From Streptomyces sp. NBS 14/10 (GTDB lineage: Bacteria; Actinomycetota; Actinomycetes; Streptomycetales; Streptomycetaceae): DNA of 64,000 bases. Numbering within the stretch: position 1 is the first letter of the stretch; every line of letters starts with the position of its first letter. This document shows, in pieces, positions 32,922-41,636 of this stretch. The notes beneath the pieces are model-generated. The model was not told the DNA's origin. It made no database searches and saw only the letters and a program-made list of their open reading frames with translations. The stretch spans positions 317,747 through 381,746 of the forward strand of contig NZ_NCSM01000003.1 in NCBI RefSeq assembly GCF_002224125.1, in the 5' to 3' direction. The translations under genes and the position numbers were made by a program.

Positions 32922-33040
32922 GGATCCTCCACACGACGACATAGACGAGGAAGGGACACAGGGCGACACGCCCTGTATGCCCTATTTGTTACATTTACGC
33001 TAAGTCGGTGCCAGGATCGCGCGCAATCGGAGACCGGCCG

Positions 33041-33955
33041 TCAGAGCTCCAACGCCCCCAGCGCCGCGCGCACCTGGGCCAGCGGATCGTCGCCCACCGG
33101 ACGCAGTACGACCGTCTCCGCGCCCGCCTCCCACAGGGCTCGCACCCGCTCGGCGGCGGTGGCGGCGTCGCCCGCCGCGAGGAACACCTCCTCGCGCGGA
33201 ACACCGAGCCATTCGGAGTACTCGTCGCGTACGGGCGCGGTGTCCGTCGCCACCCGCCCGGGGTCGTCGGCCACGCACAGATGGGTGAAGACGACCAGCT
33301 CATGCGGGTGGGTGGCACCGGCGGTGGCGCGCCCCTTCGCGATATGGCCGAGCGCGGCGGCGATCGCGCCCGGGCCCTGGCCCTCGGCCATGACGGTGCC
33401 GTCGGCGGCCCGGCCGGACAGCTCCAGGGAGCGGGGGCGTACGACACCCGAGACGACCGGCGGGGGCTCGGCGGGCGGGTGGACCAGGGTCACGCCGTCG
33501 ATGTGCACGGCCCGGCCGTCGAGGGTGGCCGTCTCGCCGCGCAGCAGGGTGCGCACCACCGTGATCGTCTCTTCGAGCAGCGCCAGCGGGGTCGGGGACG
33601 CGGCGCCGACCTGGGCCATCCACTCCGGCACGCCGTGCCCGACGCCCGCGATGAACCGCCCCGGGAACACCCGGGCCACCATGGCCAGTTCCATGGCGAG
33701 CAGCGCCGGGTTGCGCAGCGGGGCCGGGGCGATCCCGATGCCGACGCGCAGCCGCTCGGTGGCCGCCAGCGCGAGCGTCGCCGAGCTGATCGCCCCGGCC
33801 CAGCCCAGGTCCTCGACGACCCACAGGTCGTCCGCTCCGTACTCCTCCACCGCCCGCGCGAACGCGGACAGTTCCTCGGGCTTGCCGTCCCGGTCGAACA
33901 TCACGCCGATGCGACGGCGCGGCGAAGCCTCATTACCCACCAAGTCGTTGGTCAT
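33041..33955 (-). CDS. LLM-class (luciferase-like) flavin/F420-dependent oxidoreductase
   Basis: A 304-residue TIM-barrel enzyme of the bacterial luciferase-like family: RRIGVMFDRDG, GADDLWVVEDLGWAGAISSATLALAATERLRVGIGIAPAPLRNPALLAMELAMVARVFPGRFIAGVGHGVPEWM and the C-terminal AETVVLRPVGDDP. Most actinobacterial members use coenzyme F420. The substrate is unknown. It lies 40 nt downstream of the NLR-like gene and may be cotranscribed. Confidence 0.9.
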   Translation of the reverse strand: MTNDLVGNEASPRRRIGVMFDRDGKPEELSAFARAVEEYGADDLWVVEDLGWAGAISSATLALAATERLRVGIGIAPAPLRNPALLAMELAMVARVFPGRFIAGVGHGVPEWMAQVGAASPTPLALLEETITVVRTLLRGETATLDGRAVHIDGVTLVHPPAEPPPVVSGVVRPRSLELSGRAADGTVMAEGQGPGAIAAALGHIAKGRATAGATHPHELVVFTHLCVADDPGRVATDTAPVRDEYSEWLGVPREEVFLAAGDAATAAERVRALWEAGAETVVLRPVGDDPLAQVRAALGALEL

Positions 33956-33995
33956 CGGGCCAATGTAAGTGGCGCGGGCGGACCGGAGAAGAGGA

Positions 33996-36032
33996 TCAAG
34001 GGCGCGCGGCGCGGGCCCTGGTGAGCAGGTCCCGGGCGAGCTCGGTGTGCGGATGTGCGGCGCCGAGGACCCGCTCGCGGTCGGCCAGCACGCGCTCGTG
34101 CAGCGGAACGGCCCGGTCCGGGTCGCCCGCCAGCTCGTACGCGTAGGCGAGGTTGGAGCGGGCGGTGAGGGTTTCGGGGTGGTCCGGGCCGAGGACCCGC
34201 TCATGGTCGGCGAGGTTGCGTGTCAGCAGCGGCAGGGCGCGGTCCAGATCGCCGGCCGAGCGGTGGACGGTGGCCAGGTTGGCGCGCGAGGCCAGGGTGT
34301 GCGGGTGGTCGGCGCCCAGGGTGCGTTCGTAGTCGGCGAGGTTGCGCTCGTGGAGCGGGGCCGCCCGGTCCGGATCGCCGGTCAGCGCGTACAGATGGGC
34401 CAGGTTGGAACGGGAGGCGAGGGTGTCGGGGTGGTCGGGGCCCAGGACCCGCTCGCAGTCGGCCAGGTTGCGCTCGTGCAGCGGCGTCGCGCGGTCCAGG
34501 TCGCCCGCCGAGCGGCAGGCGCTGGCGAGATAGCTGCGGGAGCTCAGCGTGCGCGGGTGGTCGGGGCCGCGCAGCCGCTCGGAGGCCGCGACGGAGCGCT
34601 CGGCGAAGGCGACGGCCCGGTCCGTACGGCCCTCCCCGAGGAGGAAGGCCGACGCCTCGAACAGCACGCGGTCGATCGCCTCGTCGTCCTGGTCGGGCGC
34701 GGTCGGTTCGGTCAGCGCCGCGTATGCCTCGATATGCGGCAGCAGCTCCCGCCAGCGCGGCCACCCCGCCACGTTGAACAGCGGGTCCTCGGGCAGGGCC
34801 GCGGCCAGCAGCTCCGCGGCCCGGCGGCGGGCCCCGTCGATCGCGTCGGCGCCGCGGTGCGGATCGGCCGGGTCGGGCGTACGGGCGACGGCCTGGACGA
34901 GCCGGTGGACGGCGAAGGTGCGCGGGGTGAGGGTGATCATGCTGTACGCGTGGAGCAGCGCCAGCGCCTCGTCGACGGCTATCGGATCGTCGTCCAGCGC
35001 CTCGGCCAGGTCGCGCGGCACATCGTCGGGGCCGAACCAGGCGGCCGTACGCAGAATCTCGACGGCGAGCGGGTCCCGGGCGGCGATGGCGTCCAGGGTG
35101 AGCTGCCAGATACGGGCGATGGTGCGCTGCTGGCCGGAGTCGGCTGAGGCCGATGCGGTGGTGGCGAACATCCGGGCCGGGTGGCGGCGCAGCCGCGCCA
35201 GGTAGGCGGCGGGAGTGAGGGCGGTGTGCTGGATATAGGCGGCGGCCTGCTCCAGGGCGAGCGGGAGGTGGCCGAGTTCGGCGGCCAGCTCCGCGAGCTC
35301 GGGGGCGGCGCCGTCGTCGGTCGAGTCGGTGATGCGCATGAGCAGGTCCAGTGCGGCGTCGGGGGTGAGGGTGTCGAGTGTCACGGGCCGGGCGAGGTGG
35401 TGCCAGCCAGTGGCGCGGCGGCTGGTGATGAGGTGCCGTCCGGTGGTGAGGGAGCCGAGCAGCGGTGCGAGGTCGCCTGGCACGGCGGCGTCGTCGAAGA
35501 CCAGCAGCCATCCGTCGTGGGCCTGTAGCCAGGTGGTGGCCCAGGCCGCGGCCTCGGCGCCGGAGGCGGCGGTGAGGTCGGCGTACGGGTTCAGATGTGC
35601 GGCCAGGGCGGCGAGGCCGAGGCCGATGGTGGCGGCCGATTCGGCGGGGATCCACCAGACGGGGTTGTAGCGGTCGCGGTGGCGGTGGGCGTAGTGCAGC
35701 GCGAGGGTGCTCTTGCCCATGCCGCCGAGCCCGTGCACGACGACCGGGACGGCGCCGTCGGCCTCGTGGCCGTCTTCGATACCAGTGGCCGCGTCGAGGC
35801 GCGCCAGGTCCTCCTCGCGGCCGACGAACACCCCGCTGCGCGGCGCCGGCAGATTGTTCAGCCCGGGCGGCGCCGCCACCTCCGCCGGGCCCCTGACCGC
35901 CTCGGCAGGCAATCGCACCGTGCGGTTGTCGATGACGGCCCCGTCCCCGGTGCTGACGATGCCCTGGTTGTGGCCCACGGCCACGGCCCGGTCCCCCGAC
36001 GCCTCCCCGGGCCTGAACGGCTGCCGCGTCAT
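33996..36032 (-). CDS. NLR-like NB-ARC/TPR protein with N-terminal amyloid-type motif
   Basis: A 678-residue STAND ATPase. Residues 16-34 (AVAVGHNQGIVSTGDGAVI) match the C-terminus of the partner gene at 13 of 19 positions and look like a bacterial amyloid signalling (BASS-like) motif. A linker (PPGLNNLPAPRSGVFVGREEDL) leads to NB-ARC: Walker A HGLGGMGKSTLA (intact Lys), Walker B GWLLVFDDA, LITSRR and GHLPLALEQAAAYI. The C-terminus has four to five near-identical 42-residue TPRs (ERxLGPDHPxTLxSRxNLAxxY). In known systems ligand sensing by the repeats drives NB-ARC oligomerisation, which seeds amyloid folding in the partner. ATG overlaps the partner's stop (ATGA). Confidence 0.88.
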   Translation of the reverse strand: MTRQPFRPGEASGDRAVAVGHNQGIVSTGDGAVIDNRTVRLPAEAVRGPAEVAAPPGLNNLPAPRSGVFVGREEDLARLDAATGIEDGHEADGAVPVVVHGLGGMGKSTLALHYAHRHRDRYNPVWWIPAESAATIGLGLAALAAHLNPYADLTAASGAEAAAWATTWLQAHDGWLLVFDDAAVPGDLAPLLGSLTTGRHLITSRRATGWHHLARPVTLDTLTPDAALDLLMRITDSTDDGAAPELAELAAELGHLPLALEQAAAYIQHTALTPAAYLARLRRHPARMFATTASASADSGQQRTIARIWQLTLDAIAARDPLAVEILRTAAWFGPDDVPRDLAEALDDDPIAVDEALALLHAYSMITLTPRTFAVHRLVQAVARTPDPADPHRGADAIDGARRRAAELLAAALPEDPLFNVAGWPRWRELLPHIEAYAALTEPTAPDQDDEAIDRVLFEASAFLLGEGRTDRAVAFAERSVAASERLRGPDHPRTLSSRSYLASACRSAGDLDRATPLHERNLADCERVLGPDHPDTLASRSNLAHLYALTGDPDRAAPLHERNLADYERTLGADHPHTLASRANLATVHRSAGDLDRALPLLTRNLADHERVLGPDHPETLTARSNLAYAYELAGDPDRAVPLHERVLADRERVLGAAHPHTELARDLLTRARAARP

Positions 36033-36433
36033 CGCTGGATCGTGGCGTCGCTTCCGGTGCTGATGATGCCGGAGTTGTGCTGGACGGCGACGGCGCCCTG
36101 CCCGGAGGCGGTGAAGGACGTACCTCCGGCCGGGAGCAAACGGGCGAGCTCGGCGGTGAGTTCGGCGTCGGCGAGCAGCGCCCGCTTGATCTGTGCCCGC
36201 AGCGCCGCCTGGAAATCCTCGTCCTCGGGCGCGGCGGCCAGGTCCCGGACCGCCTCGTCGATGCCCTCGCGGCTCTCCTCCCGGCCCCGCAGCCGCTGGA
36301 GGATCCGCTGCCCCAGCGAGACGGTCGCATCGGCGCCCGCGTCGGCCGCGCGGGTCAACGCGGCCGTCCCGTACGCGCCGACCGCCGCCGTGACGTACGG
36401 CGCGAGCTGATTCGCCACCAGCAGAGCGTCCAC
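36029..36433 (-). CDS. Bell-like effector with C-terminal amyloid-type motif, partner of the NLR
   Basis: A 134-residue protein. Residues 1-45 contain a long hydrophobic/Ala-rich helix (LLVANQLAPYVTAAVGAYGTAALTRAADAGADATVSLGQRIL), then charged helices to about 100, as in Bell domains (bacterial analogues of fungal HeLo-like membrane-disrupting domains). The C-terminus, residues 114-132, is AVAVQHNSGIISTGSDATI, nearly the same as the motif at the N-terminus of the coupled NLR. In such pairs the NLR templates the effector to oligomerise and attack the membrane. GTG 36433 follows ggggagagg. Function is inferred from architecture and motif pairing. Confidence 0.75.
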   Translation of the reverse strand: MDALLVANQLAPYVTAAVGAYGTAALTRAADAGADATVSLGQRILQRLRGREESREGIDEAVRDLAAAPEDEDFQAALRAQIKRALLADAELTAELARLLPAGGTSFTASGQGAVAVQHNSGIISTGSDATIQR

Positions 36434-36541
36434 GATGCGCCTCTCCCCGTTCCGTCCGTTCTGTCGTCCCCGGACCCATCGATACGCGGCCCCGGCACGT
36501 GGTCCAGCATGCCACCCCAACTCTCCGGCTACCGTGACGGC

Positions 36542-37492
36542 ATGGAGGGGATCGAACGGACGGACTGGGCCGAGCGTGTGCGCACGCTGCGGCAGTGGTC
36601 GCAGAACGGGGAGCGGGCGCCGCACAAGCCGCTGCTCATGCTGTACGCGCTGGGCCGGTTCCAGCGGGACGCGGGCGACGCGCTGCGGTTCACCGAGGTC
36701 GAGGCGGATCTGAAACGGCTGTTGGCGGAGTACGGGCCCAGGCGCCCCACCAGCGCCGGGTATCCGTTCCACCACCTGGTGAACGACGGGGTGTGGGAGG
36801 TACGGACCGACGCGGGCGACGGCAGCCCGGGTACGGCGCTGGGCGCGCTGCGCGCCAGCGGGGCGGCCGGGCGGCTCGCCCCCGGCCTGCGGGACGCGCT
36901 CACCGCCGACCCCGCCCTGCTCGGCCGCCTCGCTGGGCTCCTCCTCGACCAGCACTTCGCCCCCTCCCTCCACTCCGACCTCGCCGACGCCGTCGGGCTC
37001 GACCTGACCGGCGACGACGGAGCGCGTGGCACCCGCCGGATCCGCCACGGGGCCGCCGAGCTGCGGGAGCGGGTGCTGACGGCGTACGAACGCCGCTGCG
37101 CGTTCTGCGGCTACGACGGGGCGGTTGAGGGCACGGGCGGTCGTACGCCGGTGGGCCTGGAGGCCGCGCATGTGCGGTGGTGGGCCTTCGCGGGACCTGA
37201 CGACCTCTCCAACGGGCTGTGTCTGTGCGCCCTCCACCACAAGCTGTTCGACAAGGGCGTGCTGGGCCTCGACGGGAAGCGGCGGATCCTGGTGTCGCGG
37301 CAGTTCACCGGCCACAGCGAGGCCGCCCAGGCGTATGTGCTGCGGCTGGGCGGGCGGCCGGTGCTCGGGCCGCGGGCGGGCAGCGCGCCGATCGCCGGGG
37401 AACACATCGACTGGCACATGGCGCAGGTCTTCCGCGGCGAGCCGCGACGCGGGAGTCACGACGGGCGGCGGGCGGCGCCCGTCAGTCCGTGA
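36542..37492 (+). CDS. ScoMcrA/SprMcrA-type phosphorothioated-DNA-binding HNH endonuclease
   Basis: A 316-residue type IV restriction enzyme. The N-terminus (DWAERVRTLRQWSQNGERAPHKPLLMLYALGRFQRD, YPFHHLVNDGVWEV, LRASGAAGRL) matches the sulfur-binding domain region of ScoMcrA. The C-terminus is an HNH nuclease with zinc ligands CAFCGYDG and CLCALHH, LEAAHVRWWAF and KLFDKGVLGL. Family members cut DNA next to phosphorothioate or methylated sites, so they exclude Dnd-modified DNA. It is divergent from the NLR/Bell operon and its 3' end overlaps the next gene by 11 nt. No dnd genes are visible here. Confidence 0.9.
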   Translation: MEGIERTDWAERVRTLRQWSQNGERAPHKPLLMLYALGRFQRDAGDALRFTEVEADLKRLLAEYGPRRPTSAGYPFHHLVNDGVWEVRTDAGDGSPGTALGALRASGAAGRLAPGLRDALTADPALLGRLAGLLLDQHFAPSLHSDLADAVGLDLTGDDGARGTRRIRHGAAELRERVLTAYERRCAFCGYDGAVEGTGGRTPVGLEAAHVRWWAFAGPDDLSNGLCLCALHHKLFDKGVLGLDGKRRILVSRQFTGHSEAAQAYVLRLGGRPVLGPRAGSAPIAGEHIDWHMAQVFRGEPRRGSHDGRRAAPVSP

Positions 37493-37994
37493 TGCCCAGG
37501 TCCTCGCGCATCACCCGGCGCATCGCCGACAGCCTCGGCTCGGCCTCCTTGAGCTCGATCAGCGCCGCCGCGGCGGTCTCCCCCTCGCGCGGCAGGCCGC
37601 GGTCGATGCGCTTGGCCATGGCGTCGATCCCGGCGAGCACGGTGTTGAGGTCGCGGGACGCCGCCAGGACCCGCTCGGGGACGATCATCTGCGCCTGGGC
37701 GTAGCAGTCCCGGTACTCGCGCCGGGCCTCCTCGAGCCCGGTGCGGTCCTCCTCCATGTAGACGCCGTCCCTGATCCGGTGCAGGGCATCCTTGAGCAGG
37801 GTGTGGAACTGGCGGGAGGCGCGGTTCATGGCGATGTAGGCGGTCCGGCGGTCCTCGAGGTGGCGCCGCCGGTCCTCGATGCTCGCCTCTTCGGCGCGTT
37901 GCCGGGCTGTCATTCGTTGCTGGAGCAGGGGGGCGAAGAGCGTGCCCAGAACGCCGACGACGGCGGTGAGCATCGCGGCTATGACGGCGGTCAC
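37482..37994 (-). CDS. hypothetical membrane-anchored helical protein
   Basis: A 170-residue protein starting VTAVIAAMLTAVVGVLGTLFAPLL (single N-terminal membrane helix), followed by a long charged helical region (RQRAEEASIEDRRRHLEDRRTAYIAMNRASRQFHTLLKD...). Such proteins are common singletons in Streptomyces with unknown function. GTG 37994 is chosen because TAGGGT lies 7 nt upstream (leaderless arrangement); ATG 38015 is an alternative. It ends inside the HNH gene. Confidence 0.65.
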   Translation of the reverse strand: MTAVIAAMLTAVVGVLGTLFAPLLQQRMTARQRAEEASIEDRRRHLEDRRTAYIAMNRASRQFHTLLKDALHRIRDGVYMEEDRTGLEEARREYRDCYAQAQMIVPERVLAASRDLNTVLAGIDAMAKRIDRGLPREGETAAAALIELKEAEPRLSAMRRVMREDLGITD

Positions 37995-38066
37995 CCGGCC
38001 GACCCTAGCCGACATCACCGTCGCCACCGTCGCCACCCGAAAGCCGCAGCACTACAGTTTTGCCCC

Positions 38067-39587
38067 ATGGGACCAGCGTCATCGGAAGCGCGGGCCGACC
38101 GCGCCGCCGACGTGCTCGCACTGGCCCGCCTCGCCGCGGAACCGGAGGCCGTACACGCCATCCTCGCCTGGCTCACCCGCCGCACCGGCGGCCTCGCCGC
38201 GCTGATCGGCCCCACGGGCACGGTCCTCGCCACACCGGAGCCGGACCCGGGTCCGGAGACGCTGGCCACCGCCGCCACCGCCGCCTCCGCCACCGTCGGA
38301 CCGCGCCGCCGCGGCACGCCCTCCGCGGTGCTCGGCGGCGAGGGTGGCCACGCCGTACACCTGGCCCGGCTCGGCCACGCCGACGCCGCGGGCGGGGACG
38401 AGCCGCCGTACCTCACCGTCGTCGGGCCCGATGACCCGCGCTGCGGGGTGCTGCTCGCCGACGCCGCCCGCACCCTCGCGCTGTGCTGGCGGCTGGAGGA
38501 GGCGGAACGGGCCCGTCGGCGCGTGGAGTCCGCCGAGGCGCACAGCCGCGAGGCGGTGCTGCATCTCCTCATGGTCGGCGGCGTGCCCGCCGCGCAGCGG
38601 ATCGCCGGGGCGCTGGGCCCGGCCCTGCCCGCCCTCGCCCGGGTGTACGTGATCGAGTGTCCGGTCCGCCGACGGCGTGAGATCGCGTCCCGGATCGATC
38701 AAGTGGCCCGGGGCCGGGCGTGGATCGTGCCCTGCCCCGTACGCTCCAACCACCTCATCGCGCTCGTACCGCCGGAGCCCCAGGGAGAACCGACGCGCAC
38801 GGACGAACTCGCCCGGCTGATCGTCCAGCAGGTCCCCGAGTGCCGGATCGGCACGAGCGCCGAGCACCCGCTGCGGGACACCGCGGTCGGCTACGAGCAG
38901 GCGATCCACGCCCTCGCCGTGGCCCGTGGCGCGCCCCAGCGGTACGCCGGTTTCGGCAGACACACCGACACCACGGCGCTCGCGAGCCCCGAAGGGCGGT
39001 GGTGGGCGCGGGAGTTGCTGGGGCCCTGTCTGCGGTACGTACCGCCGCGCCGCGCCGACCCGGGGCCGGAGGAGTTGCTGGGCACGCTCGGCTCATGGCT
39101 CAGCTTCGGCGGCGCCGCCAACCGCCATCTCAAGATCCACCGCAATACGCTCGCCGCGCGCATCCGCCTCATCAGCGACCTGCTCGGCCTGGACATCGGC
39201 CACAGCCTGGCGGGCCAGTCCGCGGCCTGGCTCGCGCTGCGGCTGCACAGCGCGCCGCCCGGCACCGCCGAAACGCCCCCAGCTTCGGCAGCCCCGGCCC
39301 CCGCCTCGCTCGACGCCCTGCTGTCCTCCCCCGCGGCCGAGTTGTGGGCCCGTGCCCAGTTCGGCCCCCTCGACGAGGCCGGGCCCGCGGCCGTCCCCGA
39401 GACCGTACGCGCCTGGCTGCGCGCCGACGCCCGGCTGCCCGCGGCGGCCACCGCCCTCGGCATCTCGCTGCCCGGTGCGCGCAAGCGGCTGGCCAGGGCA
39501 GAAGAGGTGCTGGGGCGCTCGCTGCTGCGCGCGCCGAGCGCGAAGTACGAGCTGTGGCTGGCGCTGCGGGCGTCGGGCTCGCTCTGA
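38067..39587 (+). CDS. PucR/CdaR-family transcriptional regulator
   Basis: A 506-residue regulator. The N-terminal ~150 residues resemble a GAF-like sensing domain (LARLAAEPEAVHAILAWLTRRTGG). The middle is the CdaR GGDEF-like region, and residues about 330-385 hold the PucR C-terminal HTH: LLGTLGSWLSFGGAANRHLKIHRNTLAARIRLISDLLGLDI. An extra ~120-residue C-terminal extension carries a second HTH-like segment (AAATALGISLPGARKRLARAEEVLGRSLL). TACAGT (38053-38058) lies 8 nt before the ATG, so the mRNA is probably leaderless. Target and ligand are unknown; the DUF4331 gene downstream is a candidate. Confidence 0.88.
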   Translation: MGPASSEARADRAADVLALARLAAEPEAVHAILAWLTRRTGGLAALIGPTGTVLATPEPDPGPETLATAATAASATVGPRRRGTPSAVLGGEGGHAVHLARLGHADAAGGDEPPYLTVVGPDDPRCGVLLADAARTLALCWRLEEAERARRRVESAEAHSREAVLHLLMVGGVPAAQRIAGALGPALPALARVYVIECPVRRRREIASRIDQVARGRAWIVPCPVRSNHLIALVPPEPQGEPTRTDELARLIVQQVPECRIGTSAEHPLRDTAVGYEQAIHALAVARGAPQRYAGFGRHTDTTALASPEGRWWARELLGPCLRYVPPRRADPGPEELLGTLGSWLSFGGAANRHLKIHRNTLAARIRLISDLLGLDIGHSLAGQSAAWLALRLHSAPPGTAETPPASAAPAPASLDALLSSPAAELWARAQFGPLDEAGPAAVPETVRAWLRADARLPAAATALGISLPGARKRLARAEEVLGRSLLRAPSAKYELWLALRASGSL

Positions 39588-39643
39588 TCGCCACCACACC
39601 TCAGCGGCAGATCACCGTTCGAAGCGCAACCGCCGCACGCCAC

Positions 39644-39690
39644 CACTGTGCACAGTGTTCCTCGCGGCGCCCGCCACCCCCGTCTAGTGT
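39644..39690 (+). promoter_or_regulatory. 14-bp palindrome upstream of a -10 in front of the DUF4331 gene
   Basis: CACTGTGCACAGTG (39644-39657) is its own reverse complement. TAGTGT (39685-39690) lies 27 bp downstream and fits a -10 for the DUF4331 gene, placing the palindrome just upstream of the expected -35. It is a good operator candidate for the PucR-type regulator encoded immediately before it (inference). Confidence 0.5.
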
Positions 39691-39845
39691 CCTGGGCAAG
39701 CCCCGGGGGACCGTGCCGGCGCCGACCTCACACCCTCCCTGAGGGCCGTACGCATGCCCCCCTTTACGTACGGCGACCGCCTCGGCACGGCCCTCCGGGC
39801 ACCCGAACGCGGCGGCCGAGCCACACGCACAGGACAGGACCGCTG

Positions 39846-40880
39846 ATGAGCCATCACCACGACTCCGAGCTCGCCCGCCAGGACCCGCGGCTCGACATCA
39901 GCGACACCTACCTGTTCCGCGGCACCACCGGCACCGTCTTCGTCGTCAACGTCAACCCGCTCTCGGGCGGCGGCGGCTTCCACGACGACGAGAGCCGCTA
40001 CGAGATCAAGGTGGACACGGACGGCGACGCCGTCGAGGACATCACCTACCGCTTCACCTTCCAGCCCCCGGCCGCCGACGGCGGCCAGCGCTGGGAGCTG
40101 CGCCGCCTCGACGGCCCGGCCGCCCGCGACCGTTTCGCCGACGGCCCCGTGCTGCTCACCGGCACCACCGGCCCCACTGGCGAGCCCGCGCAGACGCCCG
40201 ACGGGCTGCGTGCGTGGGCGGGCGCGGCCGGGGATCCGTTCTGGATCGAGGGCACGGTCGTCACGGCCGTGAAGACCGCCATCGCACAGGGCACGGCGCC
40301 CGATCTGGCGGACTTCGACCCGGCCGGCGCCACCAATCTCTTCGCGGGCACCGACGTCCAGGCGATCGTCCTGGAGGTGCCGGACGAAGCCCTCGGCGGC
40401 GCCGGAGCGGCCATCGGCTTCTGGGGCTCCACCGTGCTGGCCACCGACGCGGGCGGCTGGCGGCAGATCAACCGCTGTGCGAACCCGCTGCTCAACACGC
40501 TCTTCGACCTCGAAGACGCCGAGCAGCACATCGACTTCAACGCCACCGAGCCCGCCGAGGACCAGCACCGCTACGGGGACGAGATCCTGCGGGCCGCCGA
40601 GCGGGCCGCGGCGGCCGTGGGCGCGGTGCCCGACGCCGCGGCGCACGCCGCCCGCGTACGGGATCTGTTCCTCCCTGACGTGCTGCGTTACGAGGTGGGC
40701 AGCGACGCGGTGTTCGCGGTCGACCGGCGCAACGGGCGCGGGCCGGCCGACTGCGTACCGGAGGTGATGTTCGAACTGGTGCTCGGCGTGCCCGTCAAGC
40801 TGGGGCTGGACGCGAGCTCGGCCACGGGGGTGCCGAGCGACGTCTTCCCCTACCTGTCGGCGGCCGGGGCACGGCACTGA
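39846..40880 (+). CDS. DUF4331-family protein
   Basis: A 344-residue protein beginning MSHHHDSELARQDPRLDISDTYLFRGTTGTVFVVNVNPLSG, the conserved DUF4331 opening, followed by beta-rich segments (YEIKVDTDGDAVEDITYRFTF) and FAGTDVQAIVLEVP, GFWGSTVLA and INRCANPLLNTLF. No signal peptide is visible. The function of DUF4331 is unknown. The gene follows the PucR-type regulator in the same direction. Confidence 0.88.
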   Translation: MSHHHDSELARQDPRLDISDTYLFRGTTGTVFVVNVNPLSGGGGFHDDESRYEIKVDTDGDAVEDITYRFTFQPPAADGGQRWELRRLDGPAARDRFADGPVLLTGTTGPTGEPAQTPDGLRAWAGAAGDPFWIEGTVVTAVKTAIAQGTAPDLADFDPAGATNLFAGTDVQAIVLEVPDEALGGAGAAIGFWGSTVLATDAGGWRQINRCANPLLNTLFDLEDAEQHIDFNATEPAEDQHRYGDEILRAAERAAAAVGAVPDAAAHAARVRDLFLPDVLRYEVGSDAVFAVDRRNGRGPADCVPEVMFELVLGVPVKLGLDASSATGVPSDVFPYLSAAGARH

Positions 40881-40976
40881 AGGCCCTGCCCCGGCCGCCG
40901 CGGTAGCCGCGACAGCGGCAGCCCGGCGCCCGGACACTGATCCTGGACAAGCCGACCGCCTGAGAACATCTCCGGT

Positions 40977-41636
40977 GTGTTCACGGTCACCGGCGAGTTC
41001 GAGATCCATTTGACGGTCCGCCCTGTCACGGGGAGGGCGGACTCCTCTCTCCCGTACCGCGCGCTGGAGCGGTACGCGGCCGAGCGGGCCTGGAAGTTCG
41101 CGCATATCGTCCTCGACCGTGGCCGCGTGCCCGCCCAGCCGATGCTGACCCTGCGCGCCGACGGCACCCTGCCCGCGGCCCGCTCCGCCGCCGACGCGGC
41201 AGCGGCCGGGCTGGCCGACGCGGGCTTCCCGGTCGTACGGACGAAGGTCGAGGCCGCGCCGTGGGCGGCAGGGGTGCCGGTGTCCGACGAGGAGGCCCGG
41301 GCCCTCGGCCCGCGCTACTACTTCGAGCACCACATCAAGCTGCTCCTGGACACCGCCGAGCCACCCCCCACCCTCACCCGCCTCGTCGCCGCGCACACGG
41401 CCCACCTCTCCCGCAACGCCCGCCGGATACGAACCGACGGGCGCGCCGAGCGCTTCGTCACCCAGCGCTGCCGTCTGGTGGGCCGCGATACGGCGGGCCG
41501 CCGGCTGGAGGCGCTGACCGCCTCCCTGCGCGCGGCGGGCCTCGAAATCCTGTCGATGGAGCGGGAATTCGTCGTGTATGACAGCGACGAGGGCCTGGAC
41601 GCGGGCTGGATAGCCGAGGAGGAGGCAGCGCGATGA
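40977..41636 (+). CDS. unknown protein coupled to AbiEii-like nucleotidyltransferase
   Basis: A 219-residue soluble alpha/beta protein that I do not recognise. It begins MFTVTGEFEIHLTVRP and contains a conserved-looking AAERAWKFAHIVLDRG, VVRTKVEAAPW, a histidine-rich YYFEHHIKLLLD and LRAAGLEILSMEREFVVYDSD. It is not a typical AbiEi winged-HTH antitoxin. Its TGA overlaps the ATG of the nucleotidyltransferase gene (ATGA), so the two are translationally coupled and probably functionally linked. Confidence 0.75.
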   Translation: MFTVTGEFEIHLTVRPVTGRADSSLPYRALERYAAERAWKFAHIVLDRGRVPAQPMLTLRADGTLPAARSAADAAAAGLADAGFPVVRTKVEAAPWAAGVPVSDEEARALGPRYYFEHHIKLLLDTAEPPPTLTRLVAAHTAHLSRNARRIRTDGRAERFVTQRCRLVGRDTAGRRLEALTASLRAAGLEILSMEREFVVYDSDEGLDAGWIAEEEAAR

